DNA of 64,000 nt, from assembly GCA_028710565.1 (NCBI GenBank), contig JAQTTV010000011.1, forward strand, positions 1-64,000, given 5' to 3'. The translations under genes and the position numbers were made by a program. The notes below the pieces were generated by a model. That model had not been told where the DNA came from. It ran no database searches and worked only from the letters and a program-made list of their open reading frames with translations. Of the stretch, positions 26,861 through 35,744 are shown in pieces (position 1 is the first letter of the stretch; each line of letters begins with the position of its first letter). This DNA is from Gallionella sp. (GTDB lineage Bacteria; Pseudomonadota; Gammaproteobacteria; Burkholderiales; Gallionellaceae).

Positions 26861-27258
26861 CAACAAAGCGCACTGGTTAATATAACAAATTGTTTAAAAA
26901 CAAAAATTTCATGACAAATAAATTTGTACAATGATAATAAAATTTATTTTATTGAGATTAAAAAAACAAATATTTTTTAGTATATAATGCGCACCCTTAA
27001 GCAATAGATAGATATGTTGCATAGATATGTTGCTTAGAACCTGCCAGAAAACAGTTTCAAACGGATTGCGCGCCTTGTTGCCTTACTTGGTTTTGCTACA
27101 AAATGTAAAAACAGAGAATTCTCCCTCAAGTAAAATCTGTATTTACGACAAAATCCCTGAAATTTCATACGCTAGAAACAGCCTATAAATTTTAAGGATT
27201 TTTCCATTGTAGCATACGCAACTACTGTTGCATAAATTCTCATCACCTTATTCCAAAC
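26861..27258. other. AT-rich spacer inside the element
   Basis: About 400 bp with no gene. The part near 26880-26990 is very AT-rich and probably holds the promoter of the AlpA-relaxase unit. A 12-bp unit TAGATATGTTGC occurs twice in tandem near 27008-27034. Confidence 0.45.
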
Positions 27259-27288
27259 AAAAAGCCCGCAATCATCAGCGGGCTTTTT
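27259..27288. terminator. Terminator of the restriction-modification gene
   Basis: AAAAAGCCCGC and GCGGGCTTTTT form an 11-bp stem with an 8-nt loop. It lies 26 bp after the stop of the minus-strand gene and is symmetrical, so it can act in both directions. Confidence 0.85.
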
Positions 27289-27313
27289 GCTTTTCTACAT
27301 TTTGGTTTACACG

Positions 27314-30300
27314 CTACACCTGATCTACCGCCCGCATCAATCTATCGGTTTCAACCAGCGCATTGATTACTTTTTGGTAATGCAAAATATCCTCAAAGCC
27401 CAGTGCGCGCCCTTTGCGGTCTTTAAGCCATTTTTGCGCGGGTTGGTAGCCGCCAATGTAAAACGTCCACGCCAATGCTGGCACATCTGAAAAGTATTGA
27501 TTGGCATTGATATACACCTTGCCGTCTTCATAGCGCAGCTTGTCCACCACGTTATCGCCGCTTTCGGGATAGCTGATTTTGTGGGTTGTTTTTACGCCTT
27601 CCAGCAAATGACAACGCCTTAATTCGCCGCCCAGTGCCACCAACTGCCAAAACTTGGCGGTTTCTTTGGGATATGGCACACGCGGGAAGTCAATTTTTAG
27701 AAACTCTTGGTATGTTTCGCGGTAAGTCGGGCTATGTAGCACGGCGTAGATATAATCCAATAAATCAATTGGCGCGAACGTGTTGGCTTGGTTGGATTTT
27801 TCGGGGGTAAAAGTCAGACCCAAGTCCGCCGCGATGCTGCCCACAATCACCCTGTTGAGGTTAGGTGTGCGGGTGGTTTCAGCAAGTAAATCGGTGCTGC
27901 TGGGGTAGGTGTAGAGGGGAAAAATAAAACTTCTGTCATACACCGTCACTATTTTATGAGTGCAAACGGCATTGGTGACTAATGCCGCAAAATCCTCTTT
28001 GCTTTGCCGTCCTAAAACCAGACCTACATTTTCTTTATTCATACCAGCCATAAACGCACCTCTATCCCTTGACAGAATGGTGCTTGAATAAATAATCCAT
28101 CTAACATCGAACGGTCTAGTCAGGCACGGATAAAATGAGTTTCTCCAACTTTGATTGCCTCTTAACGCCACAACGGCATCATCCACAATCCATTCATTAT
28201 CACGTAATTGAAACTTTATTTTTCTTTCAGATGATGTGTAATTTGAGGCAACAAAATCGCTTATCCGTCTTTTCAAATCATTCAAGTCAAAATCTATAGC
28301 AAAGTGATCTCTTTTGGTTTCTATACCAGATACCCCCACAATTAAGTCATCAACTTTAAAACCCTTTGCATATTCAGATTCACCATCAAAACTTTTGGGG
28401 ACAAAAAAATTATAGGGTGCTTTAACCTCTAATTGTTGCCAAGGTATATCCGCTAACGTACTGACGGCATTGAGTGCGCTATATTTGACCTCGCGCTTGC
28501 CATAGAGGCTATGGTGAAATACTTTAGCGAGCGCGCCCACAGATTTGCAACCTGTTTTGACGAACAAGTTGATACTCACGCCTTGCATGATGTCAAAGAC
28601 ATTTTCATCTTTGCTGCCGTCGGGTGAATTTTCTTTTCTGTTGGAGTTGCCGTGTAAATCTAAAATGTAGATTTCATCAAAACTCTCTAACAGGTTTTTG
28701 CGCATTTGACGGTGGGTAATTCCATCAATAAAGCTGCTGTTGCTAATGTAGGCTAAAACTCCTTCACCATTTTTATCAATGAAGTGTTGTCCAAAGCGGA
28801 TGAACTTGATGTAGTCATCATCAAGGTTAGTTTTTCGTTCGTTCAGGTTTTTTTTGTAATCCAAAAGTAGGTTTTGTATCCACTCACTTTTGTTGCTGCT
28901 GCTCACCGAATACGGCGGATTGCCCATCACCACCATCACGGGCGTGTCTCGTTTGATATGGTTGGCTTCGTTAGCTTCCGCGCTTAACCAGCCTGAAAAA
29001 AGTGTGCCTGTGTCGGGATGGTGTTCTTCTAGGCTGTTGGTGAGGTAAATGCGTAGGCGTTCGCCGCTGCTGTTGGCGTTGTAGCCTGTCTCGGTGAGTA
29101 GCATATCAAGCTTTAGATGTGCCATTGCGTAGCTGGTCATTAGCAACTCAAAGCCGTTTAAGCGCGGGATTAAATGCTCTTTGACATAGCCCGTCCACGC
29201 GCCTTGCATGGTGCTGAATTGCTGATCGTAGATGTGGCGAATGGTTTGCGCTAAAAACGTGCCTGTGCCTGTGGCGGGGTCAAGGATTTGTACTTTGTGA
29301 ATCTCTTTGGTGAGCTGTTCTGTTTTACCTTTTTTGCCTGCGCCTTGCACTTCAAAGGTTTTTTTGATTTTGCTGGTATCGGCTAAACCTTGCGGTAGTT
29401 TGAAGTGCGTTTTGAGAATGTCATCCACTGCCCGCACAATAAAGTTCACCACAGGTTCGGGTGTGTACCAAACGCCACGCGATTTGCGTAGATTGGGGTC
29501 ATATTCAGCAAGGAAGGTTTCGTAAAAATGCACGATGGGATCGTTTTGGCGGGTGCTTTTACCAAAGTTGCGCATGATCTGGGCAACGTCAGTCGCGAGG
29601 AATATCTCTACCAGCACATCTACCAGCCAGACTAAACGGTCGTCTAAATCGTAGCCTGCAATGTATTGAAAGAGCTTGCGCAAAAACGGGTTGCTTTGCG
29701 GAATGAGTGCAGCGGCTTTTTGGCGTGAGAATGTTTCTAGTGTTTTGTCGTGATAACGCGCTGCAAATAAGCCGTAAGCGATGGTTTGAGCGTAAATATC
29801 TGCAAAGGCGGTGTTGTCAATGTCGTGTATCAGGATGCTTTTAAATGCCGATTTTTGGTCTTGCAAGTCGGTGTGGTCGTAGGTATGGTTTTTGTCGTCT
29901 TCATTTAACGCGCTGTGAATAACTTCCGCCATGAGTCTTGCTTTTGCCGCCATCATTTTGGCGAGTGTGGCGGGGGATTTGATACTTTGCGTGACTTGTT
30001 GTGCAAAGCCTTCAATCAGTGTGGTGAAGCGTTCAAAGTTTTCGGGTTGGGCGTGGATCTTGCCGTTGCCAATTTCTGCAATGCTAACGCTATCTACCAA
30101 TGCGCCATTTTTGAAAAAGTGAAATTGTAAATAGTCCGTGATAATCAAATTATCTAGCGCAGCTTTGTAGCGGTCAAACTGGGCTTTGTGTAGCTTGCTG
30201 CCCAGTTCTACACCCACGTCTTTGGCTTCAATATAACCAATCGGCACATCTTGACGGGTGAGAATGTAATCAGGTGCGCCACATTCAATGCGCTTGGGTT

Positions 30301-30430
30301 CGTTCGTGACGGCAACGCCTTTTAACAAGCTGCTGAGTAGTTGCTGTAAATCGCCACGGTAGCTATGTTCGGTAGCTTTGCCTGTGACAAATAGCTTCGC
30401 CACATTGTTGACGTATTCTTGAATGTGCAT
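27314..30430 (-). CDS. Type IIG / type ISP-like restriction-modification enzyme
   Basis: A 1038-aa single-chain enzyme. An N-terminal PD-(D/E)xK-like nuclease is visible (Asp54 in GAPDYILT, Glu68 and Lys70 in GYIEAK). A central N6-adenine methylase has SAM motif I DPATGTGTFL and catalytic motif NPPYSVS. The C-terminal third resembles the specificity and C-terminal domain of type ISP enzymes (FAPIDLLDYIYAVLHSPTYR, IDFPRVPYPK). The helicase module of classical type ISP enzymes (about 1600 aa) is missing, so it should behave as a type IIG enzyme. It is the main cargo of the element, ends at a strong terminator, and its promoter lies beside the second 38-bp repeat. Confidence 0.82.
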   Translation of the reverse strand: MHIQEYVNNVAKLFVTGKATEHSYRGDLQQLLSSLLKGVAVTNEPKRIECGAPDYILTRQDVPIGYIEAKDVGVELGSKLHKAQFDRYKAALDNLIITDYLQFHFFKNGALVDSVSIAEIGNGKIHAQPENFERFTTLIEGFAQQVTQSIKSPATLAKMMAAKARLMAEVIHSALNEDDKNHTYDHTDLQDQKSAFKSILIHDIDNTAFADIYAQTIAYGLFAARYHDKTLETFSRQKAAALIPQSNPFLRKLFQYIAGYDLDDRLVWLVDVLVEIFLATDVAQIMRNFGKSTRQNDPIVHFYETFLAEYDPNLRKSRGVWYTPEPVVNFIVRAVDDILKTHFKLPQGLADTSKIKKTFEVQGAGKKGKTEQLTKEIHKVQILDPATGTGTFLAQTIRHIYDQQFSTMQGAWTGYVKEHLIPRLNGFELLMTSYAMAHLKLDMLLTETGYNANSSGERLRIYLTNSLEEHHPDTGTLFSGWLSAEANEANHIKRDTPVMVVMGNPPYSVSSSNKSEWIQNLLLDYKKNLNERKTNLDDDYIKFIRFGQHFIDKNGEGVLAYISNSSFIDGITHRQMRKNLLESFDEIYILDLHGNSNRKENSPDGSKDENVFDIMQGVSINLFVKTGCKSVGALAKVFHHSLYGKREVKYSALNAVSTLADIPWQQLEVKAPYNFFVPKSFDGESEYAKGFKVDDLIVGVSGIETKRDHFAIDFDLNDLKRRISDFVASNYTSSERKIKFQLRDNEWIVDDAVVALRGNQSWRNSFYPCLTRPFDVRWIIYSSTILSRDRGAFMAGMNKENVGLVLGRQSKEDFAALVTNAVCTHKIVTVYDRSFIFPLYTYPSSTDLLAETTRTPNLNRVIVGSIAADLGLTFTPEKSNQANTFAPIDLLDYIYAVLHSPTYRETYQEFLKIDFPRVPYPKETAKFWQLVALGGELRRCHLLEGVKTTHKISYPESGDNVVDKLRYEDGKVYINANQYFSDVPALAWTFYIGGYQPAQKWLKDRKGRALGFEDILHYQKVINALVETDRLMRAVDQV

Positions 30431-30453
30431 GATGGGTTATGTGCAAATAGTGT

Positions 30454-30491
30454 GGCGCATTATCGTTGCCATTGGGGAATGCGTAAAGCCT
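30454..30491. repeat. 38-bp direct repeat, right copy
   Basis: It matches 24656-24693 with two mismatches. It lies 24 bp upstream of the restriction-modification gene's start codon and 71 bp after the integrase stop. Confidence 0.85.
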
Positions 30492-30561
30492 TATAGGGTT
30501 TGTTTTGGGGTGTGTTAAAGCCTATAGGTTTGATAATCAACACACCCGCATCAAAAACCAA

Positions 30562-31788
30562 CTATGCCGCCTCACGCTGCAACGGAATGATTTTTGCACC
30601 TGCTTTGAGGTCATCTAAATAATCCGCCCAGTGCTGCATCATAACGGTGCGTGGCTTGAGGTATAGCGCATGGTTGTATGCTGCGCTGACTTCATCGCGT
30701 GCGCTGTGTGCCAATTGTGTTTCTATGTGTTGGTGGTCATAGCCTTGTTCGTGTAGTGCAGTGCTTGCAATCCCTCTAAAGCCGTGTCCAGTCATTTTGC
30801 CTTGATAGCCCATGCGTTTTAATGCCATTAGGATGGTGTTGTTGCTCATAGACTTGGTGTAGTCATTCTGATTATGGAATAGCAACGCTGAGTTGCCTGT
30901 ATGTGATTTTAGGGTTTGTAGCAGCTCAATCGCTTGGTTTGCCAGTGGCACGATATGCGGCGTTTTCATTTTCATACGTTCGGCGGGGATGCGCCATTGT
31001 TTCGCTTCAAGGTCAAACTCATCCCACCTTGCCTCAATCAATTCGCTGGTTCTCACAAAGGTGTAAGCCATTAGCTTAATGGCGATGCGGGTAGCAGCGC
31101 GTGTTTCACTGGTATCAATGGCGCGTAGCAAGGCGGGCAGGTCTTTAAGATCAACTCGTGCAAGGTTTTTAACTTTGCGCGGCTTGACGATGTCGCTGTA
31201 CATAATGTCACTGGCAGGGTTTCGGGTCACTTTGCCGCTGGTGTCGTTAGCAATGGCATATCTAAAAACCTGCCTGATTGTTTGGTGTGAGCGTTTGGCT
31301 ACGTCTAACGCACCACGGGCGGCGATGGTGCGCATGATAGCGGCTACCTGTGGGGCTTCAATGTCCGCCATAGGCATATCACCAATGGTGGGGTAAATAT
31401 CAGCCTCTAATCTACGTTGTGCATAATCTGCGTGACTTGGGCTTTTGTCTATGTGCCAATGTTCAAACCAGTGTTCAGCCCATACTCTAAAAGTGTTTGT
31501 GTCGTGAGCTTGCTTTTCAGCAATGGCGGATTTTTTCGCCTCGCTTGGGTCTATGCCATTCGCTAACAGCTTTTTTGCTTCCTCACGCTTTACGCGTGCG
31601 TCTTGTAAAGTGATATAGGGATATTCGCCGCAACTTAGTTTTTTCTCTTTGCCCGCAAAACGATATTTGAGCTTCCATAATTTTCCGCCTGCTTTCGTCA
31701 CTAATAAATACAAACCTTCGCCGTCAGTGATTTTGTAGTCCTTGTCTTGAGGTTTTGCATTTTTAATTTGAATCGCTGTTAGTGTCAT
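30562..31788 (-). CDS. P4-type tyrosine integrase
   Basis: A 408-aa integrase. The N-terminal DUF4102-type arm-binding domain (KITDGEGLYLLVTKAGGKLW, YPYITLQDARVKREEAKKLL) is followed by a SAM-like core-binding domain and the catalytic domain. Catalytic residues visible are Arg in TFVRTSELIEARW, Lys in RMKMKTPHIVPL, HxxR in HGFRGIAS, His in AHSARD, and a C-terminal Tyr in AYNHALY. It is the integrase expected to recombine at the adjacent tRNA-Arg gene. The reading frame is intact, so the element may still be able to excise. Confidence 0.95.
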   Translation of the reverse strand: MTLTAIQIKNAKPQDKDYKITDGEGLYLLVTKAGGKLWKLKYRFAGKEKKLSCGEYPYITLQDARVKREEAKKLLANGIDPSEAKKSAIAEKQAHDTNTFRVWAEHWFEHWHIDKSPSHADYAQRRLEADIYPTIGDMPMADIEAPQVAAIMRTIAARGALDVAKRSHQTIRQVFRYAIANDTSGKVTRNPASDIMYSDIVKPRKVKNLARVDLKDLPALLRAIDTSETRAATRIAIKLMAYTFVRTSELIEARWDEFDLEAKQWRIPAERMKMKTPHIVPLANQAIELLQTLKSHTGNSALLFHNQNDYTKSMSNNTILMALKRMGYQGKMTGHGFRGIASTALHEQGYDHQHIETQLAHSARDEVSAAYNHALYLKPRTVMMQHWADYLDDLKAGAKIIPLQREAA

Positions 31789-31921
31789 ATTCCCCCCTTT
31801 GATCGTGTGTTTGGGGGCTTGTTATTTCGAGTAAAAAAATCAGCCCCCAAAATCAGCCCCCAATTGTGCGGGATTGCAGGGGATGATTATGGACTACCTA
31901 GGAATGATAGGCAACAAAAAA

Positions 31922-31947
31922 CCCCGTAAACGATTGGTTTAACGGGG
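31922..31947 (-). terminator. Terminator downstream of tRNA-Arg(CCG)
   Basis: CCCCGT and ACGGGG pair, extended by AAAC/GTTT with a one-base bulge. On the minus strand the stem is followed by a run of T (the A run at 31915-31921). It lies about 38 bp after the tRNA and belongs to the inserted element. Confidence 0.7.
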
Positions 31948-31984
31948 CTTTCTGGACTTACTAGGACTGCTTAAGATTGTTAGG

Positions 31985-32061
31985 TGGTGCGCTCGGCGGG
32001 AGTCGAACCCACGACCCTTGGCTTCGGAAACCAATACTCTATCCAGCTGAGCTACGAGCGC
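31985..32061 (-). tRNA. tRNA-Arg (anticodon CCG)
   Basis: This 77-nt gene has an encoded CCA end. The acceptor stem is GCGCTCG/CGAGCGC, and the anticodon stem TTGGT/GCCAA holds the loop TTCCGAA (CCG at 32025-32027 on the plus strand as cgg). The T-arm is GTGGG/CCCGC with loop TTCGACT. It is the integration target of the 10-kb element. Confidence 0.95.
31991..32004. other. Right attachment site inside tRNA-Arg
   Basis: The 14-bp core GCTCGGCGGGAGTC is shared with 21789-21802. It covers the T-arm and acceptor stem, the usual crossover region of P4-type integrases. Confidence 0.7.
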
Positions 32062-32110
32062 GTTTGGAAAGGCGCGCAGCATAACGCCTTTCGGGGAAAA
32101 CTGCTCAGAA

Positions 32111-33337
32111 TTATTCTTGATCCAAGTCGAAAGCTTTGTGCAACACGCGTACTGCCAGCTCCAAATACTTCTCGTCAATGACCACAGAAATTTTGATTTC
32201 TGAGGTGGAAATCATCTGAATATTGATGCCTTCTTCTGCCAAGGTGCGGAACATTTTGCTGGCGATGCCGACGTGTGAACGCATCCCAACGCCGACTACC
32301 GACACTTTGGCAGCGCGGTTGTCACCGATCACTTGGCGTGCGCCGATATGCGGTTGTACGGTTTCGTTCAGAATGTTCATCGCTTTGGTGTATTCATTGC
32401 GATGCACGGTGAAGGAGAAGTCCGTGGTGCCGTCTGTCCCGACGTTTTGGATAATCATATCCACGTCGATATTGGCGTCACTGACTGGACCTAGAATTTG
32501 GTAAGCGATACCTGGTTTGTCAGGTGCGCCGATGACGGTGATTTTTGCTTCGTCGCGGTTAAACGCGATGCCAGAGATAATGGCTTGTTCCATTTTGTTG
32601 CCTTCCTCAAAAGTAATCAGTGTGCCTTCGCCTTCTTCTTCAAAGCTAGACAACACGCGCAGTTTGACTTTGTATTTTCCCGCGAATTCGACGGAGCGGA
32701 TTTGCAGGACTTTTGATCCCAAACTCGCCATTTCCAACATTTCTTCAAAGGTGATGGTTTTTAAGCGGCGCGCATCAGAAACGACGCGAGGATCGGTGGT
32801 ATAAACCCCATCCACATCGGTGTAGATTTGGCATTCGTCCGCGCGCAGGGCAGCGGCAATTGCCACGCCTGTGGTGTCTGAACCGCCACGTCCCAATGTC
32901 GTGATATTACCTTCCGCGTCCATGCCTTGAAAGCCCGCGACGACCACGATGCAATCATTCGATAAATCTTGGCGAATGCGTTCTTCGTCAATTGACACAA
33001 TGCGTGCTTTGGTAAAGGCATTGTCGGTCAGGATGCGCACTTGTCCGCCAGTGTAGCTCTTGGCTTTTAATCCCAATTCTTTGAGTGCCATCGCCAACAA
33101 GCCTATCGTCACTTGCTCGCCTGTGGAGATAATCACATCCAACTCACGCGGGTCTGGATGGGCTTGCATTTCTTTTGCCAAGCCAATTAAACGGTTGGTT
33201 TCGCCGCTCATAGCGGACAAAACTACGACCACTTGATGACCTTTAGCGTGGAACTTTGCCACGCGACGTGCTACGTTTTTAATCCGCTCTGGATTGGCGA
33301 CGGAGGTTCCGCCGTATTTCTGTACGATCAATGCCAC
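32111..33337 (-). CDS. lysC: Aspartokinase
   Basis: A 408-aa enzyme that phosphorylates aspartate, the first step to lysine, threonine, methionine and diaminopimelate. The N-terminus IVQKYGGTSVANPERI is the family signature, followed by STGEQVTIGLLAMAL and GRGGSDTTGVAIAAAL. Two ACT regulatory domains form the C-terminus (ITVIGAPDKPGIAYQIL; VSVVGVGMRSHVGIASKMF), so feedback inhibition is expected. GTG 33337 is chosen because AGGAAG lies 12 bp upstream and family members start at this point; an in-frame TTG at 33349 would touch the ribosome-binding site. Adjacency to a tRNA-Arg gene is common in gammaproteobacteria; no csrA is found here. Confidence 0.96.
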   Translation of the reverse strand: MALIVQKYGGTSVANPERIKNVARRVAKFHAKGHQVVVVLSAMSGETNRLIGLAKEMQAHPDPRELDVIISTGEQVTIGLLAMALKELGLKAKSYTGGQVRILTDNAFTKARIVSIDEERIRQDLSNDCIVVVAGFQGMDAEGNITTLGRGGSDTTGVAIAAALRADECQIYTDVDGVYTTDPRVVSDARRLKTITFEEMLEMASLGSKVLQIRSVEFAGKYKVKLRVLSSFEEEGEGTLITFEEGNKMEQAIISGIAFNRDEAKITVIGAPDKPGIAYQILGPVSDANIDVDMIIQNVGTDGTTDFSFTVHRNEYTKAMNILNETVQPHIGARQVIGDNRAAKVSVVGVGMRSHVGIASKMFRTLAEEGINIQMISTSEIKISVVIDEKYLELAVRVLHKAFDLDQE

Positions 33338-33439
33338 GATGAGTCTCAACTTCCTGTTTTAAAAGTGGGTGCAATTCTAGCGCAATTGACCAAAAAACTC
33401 ATGGATTAGTTGAGAAAGTCCCGATTTGAAGCCTTCTGA

Positions 33440-33745
33440 TTAGATCACACGGGGTGTTTTTTGCAGATTATGGGGCATGGTGAGGGTGGTTAAGTCCCAT
33501 TGTTCCAATAGCAGTACCGCATGTAAGCATTCTTCGAGAGCTTGATGGGCGCGTGCCGCATCGGCGGCAATACGTTGGTGTACAGCGGTATCGGTATCAA
33601 CTTGTTCGATGCAGCTTTTCTGGTAAGCATGTAAATCACGTAAGCCGATGATGTGTTTGGCGACTTGTGCGGGACAGGCACATTGATAAATCAAAGATTG
33701 ATCAATGATGTGACTGAGTTGTTCATCGGTAAAATCGGTTTTCAA
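33440..33745 (-). CDS. Conserved small hypothetical protein, 101 aa
   Basis: A small acidic protein that I cannot name. It has an N-terminal stretch with paired cysteines (YQCACPAQVAKHIIGLRDLH), which might bind metal or form a disulfide, followed by a long helix (VHQRIAADAARAHQALEECL). It lies 9 bp after the end of the cyclase reading direction's start region, with the cyclase gene upstream on the same strand, so the two are probably co-transcribed. No membrane segment or signal peptide is seen. Confidence 0.65.
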   Translation of the reverse strand: MKTDFTDEQLSHIIDQSLIYQCACPAQVAKHIIGLRDLHAYQKSCIEQVDTDTAVHQRIAADAARAHQALEECLHAVLLLEQWDLTTLTMPHNLQKTPRVI

Positions 33746-33753
33746 AATAACTC

Positions 33754-34740
33754 CTAGAATTGGGGAGGGATACGTGCGCAGTTGACGGGGGTGTTAAAGC
33801 CTCGTACCGAAATCTGTTCGTCCATCGGTGAATGACTAAAGCGAATGTGCCCTTTGTCCATAACACTTTGCGCGGCTAGAATTTCACCTGCTTGGGCTTT
33901 GTTGCATAAACGTGCCGCCAAATGAACCTGTACGCCGATGACATCAATATGCAGATGATCTTGCGTGCCCAAGATACCTGCCAGCATCAGTCCATCGGTG
34001 ATGCCCACGCCGACAGGCAAGGTTTCGGACGCGCGTTGTATGGCCAGTGCGCATTTTAAAGCTAAATGGCAGCGTGCCGATCCCGCAAATACCGCCAGTA
34101 GCCCATCACCTGTGGTCTTAATCACCATGCCGTCGTATAGTCGAATCAGCCGCGCTTGTTCGCCCAGCAAGGTGTGTAGCTTGGCAAAGTAATCGCGCGC
34201 GGAGGTTTCCATAATCCAGCGCGAAGAATTGCGTATGTCGGTAAACATCACCACCATATCAAACACTTCCGCCTGCCCTGGGGTTAAATCCAGAAAAATG
34301 CGGCGCAGTGCCCCCGTGGGTAAAAAGCGCAGCAAGTTGAGATGATCGGAGGTGAGTTGCTGAATTTCACGGAAACTCTCGACTTGTTTGTCGATGCGTT
34401 GCGCCAATACCTCTAAATCAATCGGCTTCTCAAAAATAGAATCAATTTTTTCCGCTTCACGCAGCGCAACCATGCTTCTTTTTTGTGCGCCTGGGCTGGT
34501 AATCACCACGATGTAGTATTGGGGTGAATGTGCTTTGAGTTCGGTTAAGAACTCAGCAGGTGAATCATTGCGCGTGTGATGATTGAGCACGACGACCGTG
34601 TGTGCGGTGGGTAATGCGGACACCTTAAGCTGCGTACTGCTTTCGTACTCTTGCACCACGCAGTGTGCCATGCTCGTCAGACGTTCTACCAGCAAGCTGC
34701 GGGTATAGGGATTGCTGTCTATAATTAAAACCTGAATCAT
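33754..34740 (-). CDS. Class III adenylate/guanylate cyclase with degenerate receiver domain
   Basis: A 328-aa protein. Residues 1-125 form a CheY-like receiver, but the phospho-acceptor position is Asn53 (VVVLNHHTRNDSP) instead of Asp; the Thr (VVITSPG) and Lys (IFEKP) positions are kept. Residues about 160-325 are a class III cyclase domain with both metal-binding aspartates visible (MFTDIRNSSRW; IKTTGDGLLAVF). The transition-state Asn of the usual VN.AARL motif is His here (VIGVQVHLAARL). It therefore probably does not work as a phosphorylation-controlled cyclase, and cyclase activity itself is uncertain. Confidence 0.82.
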   Translation of the reverse strand: MIQVLIIDSNPYTRSLLVERLTSMAHCVVQEYESSTQLKVSALPTAHTVVVLNHHTRNDSPAEFLTELKAHSPQYYIVVITSPGAQKRSMVALREAEKIDSIFEKPIDLEVLAQRIDKQVESFREIQQLTSDHLNLLRFLPTGALRRIFLDLTPGQAEVFDMVVMFTDIRNSSRWIMETSARDYFAKLHTLLGEQARLIRLYDGMVIKTTGDGLLAVFAGSARCHLALKCALAIQRASETLPVGVGITDGLMLAGILGTQDHLHIDVIGVQVHLAARLCNKAQAGEILAAQSVMDKGHIRFSHSPMDEQISVRGFNTPVNCARIPPQF

Positions 34741-34776
34741 AAATCCTATCGTGACAGACCGACTAAAGTCGTCATG

Positions 34777-35235
34777 CTAACGGTTTTGTGTTTCATCTTT
34801 GCTACGCACCAATAATACGGGAACGGGTGAATGGCGAACGACATTTTCTGCGACACTACCAAACAGCAAGCGATTCAAGCCCGAACGTCCATGTGTGCCC
34901 AGCACCATCAAGTCAGCTTCCCAGCGTACGGCTTCGGCATCAATGGTGTTTTCTACGCTGTCGATTAAGGTTTCTAACAAATGGGTTTCTACGGATACGC
35001 CCGCTTGTTGTGCTAACTCATATCCCGCTGCCAGTACGCGTTCGCCCGCTTGTTGGTGAATGTTGCGCAATTCGACGATATTCACATAACTATCTGGATC
35101 GATGTAATTCAATTCGTCCACGACGTACAGGATGCGTAATTGCGCAGATAAACACTGCGCTAACTTGACCGCTTCTTGTAAAGCCTGTTGAGCGGTATTG
35201 CTCCCATCCATGGGAACCAGAATACGTTGATACAT
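34777..35235 (-). CDS. Universal stress protein (UspA family)
   Basis: A 152-aa cytoplasmic UspA-type protein. The start is ATG 35235 (MYQRILVPMDGSNTAQQAL), preceded by GGAGG at a good distance. The ATP-binding motif GTHGRSGLNRLLFGSVAENV (G-2x-G-9x-G-S type) is intact, so it belongs to the nucleotide-binding class. UspA proteins dimerise and help cells survive stress and growth arrest; the specific partner is not known. It lies 36 bp upstream of the cyclase gene on the same strand. Confidence 0.93.
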   Translation of the reverse strand: MYQRILVPMDGSNTAQQALQEAVKLAQCLSAQLRILYVVDELNYIDPDSYVNIVELRNIHQQAGERVLAAGYELAQQAGVSVETHLLETLIDSVENTIDAEAVRWEADLMVLGTHGRSGLNRLLFGSVAENVVRHSPVPVLLVRSKDETQNR

Positions 35236-35457
35236 ATTTACCTCCAGAGTGAGATGGAACAGGGTCGCTATTGTATCGAACACGCGCCACCTTGCCATGC
35301 TTATGCGTGATGAGCGGGTGGGAGCTGCTGTTTTTGCGGCTAATAAATCTATTCATAAATTACAGCAATTTTGAATAAATAGATTGAATTTATTGGAATA
35401 AATCATGAAATATCCATTCATAATCTATTCAGTATCTATTAAAAATACCATGAGTGA

Positions 35458-35592
35458 TTTGTTGCAAATAATCTAGAAATATTGCGTGTGCAGATGGTTT
35501 ACGCAACGCGTGCTCAGGGCGAGTTGCCCGCTTACCAAAGTTATCCCGCCGATCCCACTTTGCTGGCGGCTGTGAGGGTGGCACGGCAATAG
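35458..35592 (+). pseudogene. Possible gene remnant before a repeat element
   Basis: An open frame ends at TAG 35590-35592 and encodes VQMVYATRAQGELPAYQSYP followed by ADPTLLAAVRVARQ. It has coding-like composition but lacks a convincing start. It ends right before a repeat element, so it may be the 3' end of a decayed gene. No family was recognised. Confidence 0.25.
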
Positions 35593-35596
35593 AGGT

Positions 35597-35730
35597 GCTG
35601 ATTAAATCTTCCGTTCTTGGTGAGCTTGTCGAACCATGAACGGAAGATTTAATGAAATCAAATAATTAAATTCGCTCACCCTTCGACCATTCGACGGGCT
35701 CACGGCTCAGGCCGAACGGATTTAATCAGC
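35597..35730. repeat. 134-bp palindromic element (GCTGATTAAAT family)
   Basis: Perfect 11-bp terminal inverted repeats GCTGATTAAAT/ATTTAATCAGC are extended by CCGTTC/GAACGG. The inside has GAGCTTGTCGAA and TTCGACGGGCTCA segments, also inverted. Related copies are at 261-316 (half), 51283-51400, and, core only, 46274-46360 inside ligA. Confidence 0.85.
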
Positions 35731-35744
35731 GTCTCACTAAGACT

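Larger units (their letters stand above)
21789..32004. mobile_element. Integrative mobilizable element in tRNA-Arg(CCG)
   Basis: About 10.2 kb bounded by the 14-bp direct repeat of the tRNA 3' end. The integrase gene lies next to the intact tRNA. Inside, all on the minus strand, are a replication-initiator-like gene, a MobV relaxase, an AlpA regulator, a type ISP-like restriction-modification gene and the integrase. There are no conjugation (mating-pair) genes, so it would need a helper for transfer. The noncoding DNA is unusually repetitive and AT-rich compared with the flanks. Confidence 0.75.
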
